The notes under the pieces were generated by a model that saw only the letters and a program-made list of their open reading frames with translations, was not told where the DNA came from and made no database searches. From Sediminibacterium ginsengisoli (GTDB taxonomy: Bacteria; Bacteroidota; Bacteroidia; Chitinophagales; Chitinophagaceae): a stretch of DNA of 8,265 nucleotides. The stretch is from NCBI GenBank assembly GCA_943326215.1, contig CALPSK010000028.1, forward strand, positions 1-8,265, written 5' to 3'. Of this stretch, positions 1 to 5,910 are shown piece after piece (the stretch's first letter is position 1; each line of letters begins with the position of its first letter). The position numbers and the translations under genes are program-made.

Positions 1-255
1 GCGAAATTTTTTGTGAAAATTAAATTTATCGCGCTGGTGAATTTAATAATGGAAAAAGAAGTGGTGAAAGAATTAATTCAAGACGAATTAAATACAGATA
101 ATTTAGTATTGGAATTAACAAAGTTGTTAGAGCATAGCAAAACGCAAAATCAAATAAGCGCCAACTACGCTGCTTTAAAAGAAATACTCATGACCGGCGA
201 AAAGGCCACAGACGTCGCTGCTGAAATTATCATGGAGACCATTCAAAAAAAATAG
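1..255 (+). CDS. lpxB: Lipid-A-disaccharide synthase, C-terminal end (partial)
   Basis: The last 84 residues of LpxB, a family GT19 glycosyltransferase at the inner face of the cytoplasmic membrane. It joins UDP-2,3-diacylglucosamine to lipid X to form the lipid A disaccharide. The reading frame is open from base 1 and the true start lies left of the window; the GTG at 13 is an internal valine. The stretch ending in SLVNLIM-like 'ALVNLIMEKEVVKELIQDEL' (residues about 10-29 of the fragment) resembles the conserved C-terminal segment of Bacteroidota LpxB. There a conserved patch is followed by a helix carrying 'NLVLEL' and a final Tyr-Ala-Ala-Leu...Ala-Ala-Glu-Ile-Ile helix. The catalytic N-terminal part and the sugar-nucleotide site cannot be seen. 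It converges with the small minus-strand gene at 317-490. The identification rests on a short tail, so it is good but not certain. Confidence 0.8.
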   Translation, partial: AKFFVKIKFIALVNLIMEKEVVKELIQDELNTDNLVLELTKLLEHSKTQNQISANYAALKEILMTGEKATDVAAEIIMETIQKK

Positions 256-293
256 GCTAGTCTAAATAGCTAGTTGGCCAGCTTCAATTAGCC
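245..293 (-). terminator. Possible intrinsic terminator for the minus-strand small gene
   Basis: Read on the minus strand, GGCTA (289-293) can pair with TAGCC (255-259). Between them lies an inner AGCT/AGCT hairpin (280-283 with 268-271), and TA followed by eight T (245-252) comes directly after the stem. The T-run falls inside the last codons of lpxB. A competing stem, 271-278 with 291-298, could form instead. The stem is short and interrupted, so this is a weak call, supported mainly by its place between two converging genes. Confidence 0.3.
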
Positions 294-316
294 AATTAAT
301 CCGCTTTGATTATTTT

Positions 317-490
317 CTAAAAATAAGGAATAATTAGAAATTTAAATAGCATCACTAACAGAGATACAATAAACATTAATAAGGAAAGGCGGTTCATGCC
401 ATGCATGGCCTTCATCATACCTGTTCTTTCTTGATTCGGATCACGCTTTACTATAAATAAGTACTCCCCAATTTGTCTTAAAAATTTCAT
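317..490 (-). CDS. Small single-helix membrane protein, DUF6728-like (57 aa)
   Basis: A 57-residue protein running from ATG at 490-488 to TAG at 319-317. It starts MKFLRQIGEYLFIVKRDPNQ, continues through a conserved-looking 'MHGMNRLSLLMF' stretch (residues 29-40), and ends in a hydrophobic helix at about 35-56. The layout is a short cytoplasmic head with basic residues, a His-Gly-Met-Asn-Arg motif and one transmembrane helix. It matches, from memory, a small uncharacterised Bacteroidota family (DUF6728); that family name is tentative. It lies 22 bases downstream of metX on the same strand, so the two are probably co-transcribed, although a functional link to methionine is not implied. The gene faces lpxB, with 61 bases between the two stop codons. 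The good amphipathic/hydrophobic layout and the fit in the gap argue that it is real. Its function is unknown. Confidence 0.75.
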   Translation of the reverse strand: MKFLRQIGEYLFIVKRDPNQERTGMMKAMHGMNRLSLLMFIVSLLVMLFKFLIIPYF

Positions 491-512
491 TACTTTCTTT
501 TTATAAAGTTAA

Positions 513-1535
513 TTAAGCTTGCTTTGCTAACCAAGCCTTTAAATGGGCGGTGATTTGAACAGATTCAATAATAAATCCATCATGGCCATACACTGAATCG
601 ATGGCTACTAAGGTAGCATTCGGCATATGCTGCTCCATAAAACGTTGTTCATCTAAGGGGCATAAAATATCGCTATTAATTCCCATTATAAAAGTAGGCG
701 TTTGAATAGTGCCTAATGTTTTAATTAAATCACCGCCTCTTTTACGGGCTAAGTGATGACTGTCCATTGACTTAGTCAATAACCAATAACTGTAAGCGTT
801 GAACCTGCTTACTAATTTATCACCTTGGTAATTAATATAAGAAGAGGCTTTAAAATTATCTATTTTTTCAGGATCCTCGTCGGTTTGTTTCTCTTGATAG
901 ATTCCATAATTGCGATAAGTTAACATACCAATAGCCCTTGCAGCTTTCAATCCCTTAGCACCTGCATTGGTTGTAGGTTCTTTCCATGTGCAATCGGCCT
1001 CAATAGCCAAACGTTGTGCAGTATGCACTGCCACACCCCATGCACTTTCTGAAGGAGACGTTGCAATCAGGAACATTTTTTTAATAACAGTGGGTTCAAA
1101 TATGGACCACTCTAATGCTTGATAACCTCCCATGCTTCCGCCTAATAATAAATCAATTGATTCAATACCTAAATGCGTTCTTAATAAAATATGCGCCTTC
1201 ACCATATCGCGAATAGTGACCGTAGGAAAATTATCAAAACTAATATCGGTGCCAATAGTCTCTGAGCTTAATGGCCCAGTAGATCCATAACATGAACCAA
1301 TAATATTTGCACAAACAATATAATAATCGCTTGGATTAATAATGGCCCCCTCGCCTAATAAACCCTTCCACCAATCGGCCGCATCGGAATTAGCAGTAAG
1401 CGCATGACATACCCAAGCCAGTTTCTTACCAGGGCTATATGTCCCATAGGTATGATAGGCAATGGTTAGCTTAGGCAGGCTCACCCCACATTCTAGGGTA
1501 AAAGGACTTTGATATTTATAGATCTTTGGCTCCAT
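513..1535 (-). CDS. metX: Homoserine O-acetyltransferase (MetX family)
   Basis: A 340-residue alpha/beta-hydrolase-fold acyltransferase of the cytoplasm. It transfers an acyl group, normally from acetyl-CoA, to the hydroxyl of homoserine, the first committed step towards methionine. Visible marks are 'CHALTANSDAADWW' at 43-56 (substrate and oxyanion region), the nucleophile elbow GGSMGG at 132-137 with Ser134, Asp289 in 'NSDILCP', and His318 in 'YGHDGF'. These give a complete Ser-Asp-His triad. Length and motif order are normal for the family. The start at 1535 gives the expected N-terminus (a short strand leading into 'FTLECG'). It diverges from osmC and metZ across 93 bases and is followed 22 bases later by the small membrane gene. 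Some MetX-fold enzymes use succinyl-CoA, and I cannot settle the donor by eye, so 'acetyl' is the family default. Confidence 0.92.
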   Translation of the reverse strand: MEPKIYKYQSPFTLECGVSLPKLTIAYHTYGTYSPGKKLAWVCHALTANSDAADWWKGLLGEGAIINPSDYYIVCANIIGSCYGSTGPLSSETIGTDISFDNFPTVTIRDMVKAHILLRTHLGIESIDLLLGGSMGGYQALEWSIFEPTVIKKMFLIATSPSESAWGVAVHTAQRLAIEADCTWKEPTTNAGAKGLKAARAIGMLTYRNYGIYQEKQTDEDPEKIDNFKASSYINYQGDKLVSRFNAYSYWLLTKSMDSHHLARKRGGDLIKTLGTIQTPTFIMGINSDILCPLDEQRFMEQHMPNATLVAIDSVYGHDGFIIESVQITAHLKAWLAKQA

Positions 1536-1573
1536 TTTTCTAATTCTAGTGCAAAGTAACTATCTATTTGAAT

Positions 1574-1581
1574 TACATTTG
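1574..1581 (+). promoter_or_regulatory. Possible Bacteroidota-type -7 box for osmC-metZ
   Basis: TACATTTG fits the Bacteroidota -7 consensus TAnnTTTG exactly and lies in the 93-base divergent gap between metX and osmC. Transcription from it would begin close to 1588-1590. That leaves a leader of about 40 bases before the ATG at 1629 but almost none before the in-frame ATG at 1590. No clear TTG -33 element sits at the usual distance, and the region is AT-rich, so chance is possible. Confidence 0.35.
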
Positions 1582-1628
1582 CATATTCATTGGGATTTAT
1601 ATTTCAATTAACTAACAATTATTATTTT

Positions 1629-2048
1629 ATGGCTAGAATGACAGTTACAAGAATAAACGATGCATTTGCATTTAATGCGGTGGATGAAGCCCATAATTCA
1701 ATGAGATTGGATATACCCGTTGACCAAGGAGGTCATGGCACAGGACTAAGACCTATGCAAACTTTATTAAGTGCATTAGGCGCTTGCAGTGGCGTGGACA
1801 TTGTGATGATATTAAATAAACAAAAAGAAACTATAGAATTTTTTGAAATGGTTATTGATGGTGAAAGAGAAACAGGAAAAGAACCTGCTTTATGGACCAC
1901 CGTTCATATATTATTCAAATTCAAAGGAACTATGACTAAAGAAAAAGCAGAAAAAGCTTGTGCTTTGTCCATAGATAAATATTGTTCTGTAGCAGCTACC
2001 CTAAGAGCAGCAGGTGCTGTTATTAGTTGGGAAGTGGAGATAGGATAA
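1629..2048 (+). CDS. OsmC-family thiol peroxidase (YhfA-like)
   Basis: A 139-residue OsmC/Ohr-superfamily protein. These cytoplasmic dimers reduce organic hydroperoxides, and in some cases react with persulfides, using two cysteines. With the start at 1629, the first cysteine is Cys53 in 'ALGACSGVD' and the second is Cys119 in 'DKYCSVAATL'; both stand where the family expects the peroxidatic and resolving residues. 'GLRPMQTLLSALGACSG' is the hallmark helix. An in-frame ATG at 1590 would add 13 residues (MGFIFQLTNNYYF). I prefer 1629 because 'MARMTVTRI' begins the normal first strand and the earlier start sits on the likely transcription start. The gene is 47 bases ahead of metZ and probably shares its transcript. 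That setting suggests a role tied to sulfur metabolism, but the true substrate is unknown; general peroxide defence is equally possible. Confidence 0.85.
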   Translation: MARMTVTRINDAFAFNAVDEAHNSMRLDIPVDQGGHGTGLRPMQTLLSALGACSGVDIVMILNKQKETIEFFEMVIDGERETGKEPALWTTVHILFKFKGTMTKEKAEKACALSIDKYCSVAATLRAAGAVISWEVEIG

Positions 2049-2095
2049 GATGGAATTAAAAAATTGAAAAAGATTTAGCACCTTAAATTATTTGT

Positions 2096-3262
2096 ATGAA
2101 GCATACGCAATCAAAATTAATAAGAACACAAATTCCTAGAACGGCAGAAGGGGAACATGCAAGTCCTATGTATCTAACAAGTAGTTTTTGTTTTGATAAT
2201 GCAGAAGATATGCGTGCTGCCTTTGCAGATGAAACAGATGTAAATATTTATAGTCGTTTCTCTAACCCGAATGTGCAAGAATTTGTAGATCGTTTATGTA
2301 TTTTAGAAAATGCAGAAGCAGGATTTGCTACTGCTACTGGAATGAGTGCAGTATTTGGATCCTTTATGGCCTTATTGAAAAAAGGAGATCATCTTTTATC
2401 ATGTGATTCAGTTTTTGGAAGCACGCGTACCGTTGTTTCTAAGTACTTACCTAAATATGGTATTGATTTTAGTTATATAAGTGCCAATGCTACTGCTGCT
2501 CAGTGGGAAGCAGCCATTACACCTCAAACCAAAATGATTTATTTAGAAACCCCTACGAATCCTGGATTAGAAGTGATTGACATTGCCATGGTTAGCGCCA
2601 TTGCAAAAAAGCATAATATTATTTTAAATGTAGATAATTGTTTTGCAACGCCTATTGGTCAAACCCCCATAGATTTAGGTGCCGACTTAGTCATTCATTC
2701 AGCTACTAAATGGATTGATGGACAGGGACGTGTTTTAGGGGGCGCTATTGTAGGTCGCAAGGACTTAATTCATGAAATGTATTTATTCTGTCGAGCAACT
2801 GGTCCTTCTTTATCTCCATTCAATGCATGGGTATTAAGTAAAAGTTTAGAAACTTTAGAAGTGAGAATGGAAAGGCATTGCAGTAACGCTTTATTTGTTG
2901 CTGAAAAATTAGAAGGACATGCGAAAATTAATTTTGTAAAATATCCTTTTTTAACATCGCATCCTCATTATGCAATTGCTAAAAAGCAAATGAAAAATGG
3001 GGGTGGTATTCTTTGTTTTGAAATTAAAGGAGGACTTGAAGCAGGCCGTCATTTTTTAAACCATTTAAAAATGTTATCGCTTACTGCTAATTTAGGCGAC
3101 ACAAGAAGTATTGCCTCCCACCCCGCTAGCACTACGCATGCAAAACTTTCTCCAGCAGAAAGAGACGCTGTAAGCATTAGCGATGGTCTTATAAGAATAT
3201 CGGTGGGCCTTGAACATAAAGAAGATATTGTAGCCGATATCCTACAGGCTTTAGAAGCTTAA
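2096..3262 (+). CDS. metZ: O-acylhomoserine sulfhydrylase (MetZ-like, PLP enzyme)
   Basis: A 388-residue enzyme of the Cys/Met metabolism PLP family (fold type I). It replaces the acyl group of O-succinyl- or O-acetylhomoserine with sulfide to make homocysteine. Visible marks are 'YSRFSNPNV' at 52-60, whose Tyr and Arg reach the phosphate of the neighbouring subunit's PLP; the ring-stacking region near 80-110; Asp180 in 'NVDNCFATP'; and the Schiff-base lysine Lys205 in 'HSATKWIDGQGR'. The C-terminal domain carries 'GDTRSIASHPASTTH' (334-348) and 'LIRISVGLEH' (365-374). The DGQGR tail after the lysine is typical of MetZ rather than of cystathionine synthase or lyase, although that split is from memory. 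Length is normal. It follows osmC closely and faces away from metX, so this locus covers the two steps from homoserine to homocysteine. The acyl preference (succinyl or acetyl) is not decided by the sequence alone. Confidence 0.88.
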   Translation: MKHTQSKLIRTQIPRTAEGEHASPMYLTSSFCFDNAEDMRAAFADETDVNIYSRFSNPNVQEFVDRLCILENAEAGFATATGMSAVFGSFMALLKKGDHLLSCDSVFGSTRTVVSKYLPKYGIDFSYISANATAAQWEAAITPQTKMIYLETPTNPGLEVIDIAMVSAIAKKHNIILNVDNCFATPIGQTPIDLGADLVIHSATKWIDGQGRVLGGAIVGRKDLIHEMYLFCRATGPSLSPFNAWVLSKSLETLEVRMERHCSNALFVAEKLEGHAKINFVKYPFLTSHPHYAIAKKQMKNGGGILCFEIKGGLEAGRHFLNHLKMLSLTANLGDTRSIASHPASTTHAKLSPAERDAVSISDGLIRISVGLEHKEDIVADILQALEA

Positions 3263-3271
3263 AAAAACACC

Positions 3272-3279
3272 TATTTTTG
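3272..3279 (+). promoter_or_regulatory. Possible -7 box for the permease gene
   Basis: TATTTTTG matches TAnnTTTG, starts 9 bases after the metZ stop codon, and would give a leader of roughly 45 bases before the ATG at 3333. No convincing TTG element lies upstream, and T-rich DNA yields such matches by chance. It would separate the permease-oxidoreductase unit from the methionine genes. Confidence 0.25.
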
Positions 3280-3332
3280 GCAATTTTCCAATTTTTTGAG
3301 TATATTGAAAACGCTAAAAAACAGCTCGATAT

Positions 3333-4544
3333 ATGAAAACAAAAATTAGCGTAATGCTATCCTCCATGATGTTCCTACAATATTATATTTGGGGCGCATG
3401 GTATGTGACGATGGGTACTTATATGGGTGAAATTTTAAAGTCTACCGGGCTTGATATTGGAGCTGCTTATAGTGCTGTGGCCATTGCCACTATTTTTAGT
3501 CCCTTTTTTGTAGGTATGATTGCAGATCGTTTTTTTGCAGCACAAAAAATTATGGGGGTTTTACATTTTGTAGGCGCTGCCTTACTTTTTTATGCTACTA
3601 AGGCTACTAATGAAAACTTTTACTGGGTTATTTTAGTATACGCTTTACTATACATGCCTACTATTGCATTAAGTAATAGTGTAGCCTTCGCTCAAATGAC
3701 CGATCCAGGTAAACAATTTCCTTGGATACGCGTATTTGGTACCTTAGGTTGGATTGCAGCAGGAATAGTTATTGGACAATTAGGTATTGAAAAAACAGAG
3801 GGTACTTTTTATGTAGCAGCTGGAGTTTCTGCCTTCTTAGGTTTATTAAGTTTCGCTCTTCCTAATACACCGCCAAAAGCTCAGGCAGAGAAAGTAACAG
3901 TGGGTTCTATCTTAGGCACGGACGCTTTTGTATTATTTAAATCTAGATCCTTTTTTATATTCTTCGTATCAGCTATATTAATTTGTATTCCACTTTCATT
4001 TTATTATGGATTCGCGAATCCCTTTTTAAATGAAGTAGGTTTAGAAAACGCCGCTAGTAAGATGACCCTGGGTCAAATGTCAGAGGCCTTATTCATTCTA
4101 GCTATTCCTTTTATGTTCAATAGAGTGGGTGTAAAAAATATGTTGATATTAGGTATTAGTGCTTGGCTACTCCGTTATGTATTTTTTGCTTATGGCAACA
4201 TGGAAAATAGCTGGATGTTGTATGCAGGTATTATTTTACATGGTATTTGTTACGATTTCTTTTTTGTAACAGGTTATATGTACACAGAGAAAAAAGCAGG
4301 TGAAAAAATTAAAAATGCAGCACAGGGCTTATTTACCTTTGCCACTTATGGGGTGGGTATGTATATAGGCACTTTGTATAGTGGCAAGGTGGTTGACCAA
4401 TATAAGATAGCTACTGCTGCAGATACAGCTAGTCAACACAATTGGCAAAGTATATGGTTAGTTCCTGCAGCTATTGCAGGTGCTGTATTAATTGCCTTTA
4501 TTTTATTTTTTAAAGAGAAAAAAGAAACCGCAGCTGTTTCCTAA
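3333..4544 (+). CDS. NupG-like MFS permease (nucleoside:H+ symporter family)
   Basis: A 403-residue inner-membrane transporter with about twelve hydrophobic helices: roughly 7-30, 43-63, 73-90, 95-117, 133-150, 157-176, then a loop with many charged residues, then 207-228, 247-264, 268-288, 294-316, 330-349 and 372-394. The N-terminal 'MMFLQYYIWGAWYVTMGTYM', the motif-A-like 'GMIADRFF' after helix 2, 'WIRVFGTLGW' (131-140), 'LGQMSE' (246-251) and 'HGICYDFFFVTGYMY' (303-317) are characteristic of the Nuc_H_symport branch of the major facilitator superfamily. In Bacteroidota, members of this branch often sit beside Gfo/Idh/MocA or GMC oxidoreductases and probably carry sugars or sugar derivatives rather than nucleosides. 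The substrate here is therefore inferred only from context. It is followed after 79 bases by the Gfo/Idh gene on the same strand. Confidence 0.85.
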   Translation: MKTKISVMLSSMMFLQYYIWGAWYVTMGTYMGEILKSTGLDIGAAYSAVAIATIFSPFFVGMIADRFFAAQKIMGVLHFVGAALLFYATKATNENFYWVILVYALLYMPTIALSNSVAFAQMTDPGKQFPWIRVFGTLGWIAAGIVIGQLGIEKTEGTFYVAAGVSAFLGLLSFALPNTPPKAQAEKVTVGSILGTDAFVLFKSRSFFIFFVSAILICIPLSFYYGFANPFLNEVGLENAASKMTLGQMSEALFILAIPFMFNRVGVKNMLILGISAWLLRYVFFAYGNMENSWMLYAGIILHGICYDFFFVTGYMYTEKKAGEKIKNAAQGLFTFATYGVGMYIGTLYSGKVVDQYKIATAADTASQHNWQSIWLVPAAIAGAVLIAFILFFKEKKETAAVS

Positions 4545-4623
4545 TATTATTAAAATAAACTAAAGAAGGAAACTCAAAAAAGTATTTAAACAAAACCAAT
4601 TATAAAACTAAAATTTATTCAAG

Positions 4624-5814
4624 ATGCGTATTGCAATGTTAGGAGCAGGATTTATTGGGCGTTTTTACGCCGATGCTTTACAAGGTTATAGAAGTAAAGA
4701 TAAAGTAGTAAGTATTTATGCTCGTCGTGAGGAGTCTGCCACAAAATTTGCTGCAGATTATGGTTGCGCTCATTGGACTACCGATATGGAAGCTGCTATC
4801 TCCCACCCCGATGTGGATGTGGTATGTATTGCCCTTCCCAACAATATTCATGAAATTGCTGTGATGTTATGTTGCAAACATAAAAAAGCAGTGATGACCA
4901 CTAAACCATTAGGTCGTAATGGAGAAGAAGCAAAAAGAATGCTCATTGCTGTAGAAGAAGCAGGCATATTCAATGGTTATTTAGAAGACCTTGTATATAC
5001 TCCTAAATTTATTAAAGCCAACCAATCTGTGAAGGAAGGTGCCGTAGGAAGAATCTTATGGGCGAAGTCTCGTGAAACACATCCTGGCCCACATAGTGAT
5101 TGGTTCTGGGATATTGAACAAGCAGGCGGTGGTTGTATATTAGACCTTGGTTGTCATTGCGTAGAAATTTCAAGATCATATATTGGAAAAGATATCAAAC
5201 CCGTTGAAGTAATGTGTTGGGCAGATACACAAGTAAAGCCTATAGATGCAGAAGACCATGCTATTGGACTAGTAAAGTATGAGAATGGCGCTATTGGTCA
5301 GTTTGAAGTAAGCTGGACATTTAGAGGGGGCTTGGATTTACGTGATGAAGTAATGGGCACAGAAGGTACTATTTGGATTAATAGTTTTTTAAGAACAGGT
5401 TTTGAAATGTTCACCACCGGAAAAGGCGGAGATTATATTTCAGAAAAATCGGAAAGTAATAGTGGTTGGTTATTTCCAGTAGGTGATGAATTAAATGAAT
5501 TAGGTTATAACCATATGTTCATGGACATGTTTAACTCTATGGAAAAAGGGGAAGAGCCTAAAGAAACATTTTACGATGGTTACATTGTAAACTGTATATT
5601 AGATGCTGCTTACCGTTCTGCTAAATCTAAATTATGGGAGCCCGTTAAATTAGATATCTGGAGAGGGAAAACAGGTTTATCAAAAGAAAGTCATTTAGTA
5701 GAATACGATAAGGATCATTATTTAATTAAAGAAGAGATGACCCACTACGGTACGAAGAAACTAATCTTAAAAAATAAAGCGACCGGAAAAATTACAGAGC
5801 AAACAATTAATTAA
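4624..5814 (+). CDS. Gfo/Idh/MocA-family oxidoreductase
   Basis: A 396-residue NAD(P)-dependent dehydrogenase of the Gfo/Idh/MocA family, which usually oxidises or reduces sugars, inositols or their derivatives. The N-terminal Rossmann domain begins at residue 1 with the dinucleotide loop GAGFIG (7-12) and continues with 'DVVCIALPNNIHEIAV' (65-80). The catalytic-lysine loop reads 'TTKPLGRN' (92-99) with Lys94, where most members have Glu-Lys-Pro. The C-terminal domain carries 'GGGCILDLGCHCVEI' (168-182), in which Asp174 and His178 are the usual substrate-site pair. A tail of about 55 residues after the core (from about 340) is longer than in minimal members. No signal peptide or Tat motif is seen, so it is predicted to be cytoplasmic. 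It lies downstream of the permease and ends before a strong terminator. This suggests it acts on whatever the permease imports; the substrate is unknown. Confidence 0.87.
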   Translation: MRIAMLGAGFIGRFYADALQGYRSKDKVVSIYARREESATKFAADYGCAHWTTDMEAAISHPDVDVVCIALPNNIHEIAVMLCCKHKKAVMTTKPLGRNGEEAKRMLIAVEEAGIFNGYLEDLVYTPKFIKANQSVKEGAVGRILWAKSRETHPGPHSDWFWDIEQAGGGCILDLGCHCVEISRSYIGKDIKPVEVMCWADTQVKPIDAEDHAIGLVKYENGAIGQFEVSWTFRGGLDLRDEVMGTEGTIWINSFLRTGFEMFTTGKGGDYISEKSESNSGWLFPVGDELNELGYNHMFMDMFNSMEKGEEPKETFYDGYIVNCILDAAYRSAKSKLWEPVKLDIWRGKTGLSKESHLVEYDKDHYLIKEEMTHYGTKKLILKNKATGKITEQTIN

Positions 5815-5875
5815 GTATCATAACAATAAGCTTTACATGAAGCCTATTAAATTTCTGTTGACAAAATATAATTTC

Positions 5876-5910
5876 AAACACCCTTTGCGCATGCGGAGGG
5901 TGTTTTTTTT
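5876..5910 (+). terminator. Intrinsic terminator after the Gfo/Idh gene
   Basis: AAACACCCTTTGC (5876-5888) pairs with GCGGAGGGTGTTT (5893-5905) through a GCAT loop, allowing two central T-G wobbles, and a run of eight T (5903-5910) follows. It starts 61 bases after the oxidoreductase stop codon. The T-run ends inside the stop codon of the minus-strand sulfatase (5909-5911), so the hairpin may also stop transcripts from that side, though the minus-strand tail has only three T. It marks the boundary of two converging units. Confidence 0.85.

Noticed and set aside
1590..1628. Longer N-terminus for the OsmC-like protein starting at 1590
   Set aside because: The extra 13 residues are not part of the usual fold, and the ATG coincides with the likely transcription start, so 1629 is preferred.
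2064..2094. TTG and ATTATTTG pair ahead of metZ as a promoter
   Set aside because: The box has two mismatches at the key TA, and a start placed from it would fall at or after the metZ ATG.
3277..3297. TTGG/CCAA inverted repeat followed by six T after metZ
   Set aside because: The stem is only four base pairs with a seven-base loop, too weak to call a terminator.
5837..5910. Short plus-strand ATG frame after the Gfo/Idh gene
   Set aside because: It reads straight through the terminator hairpin and into DNA antisense to the sulfatase gene, with no family resemblance.
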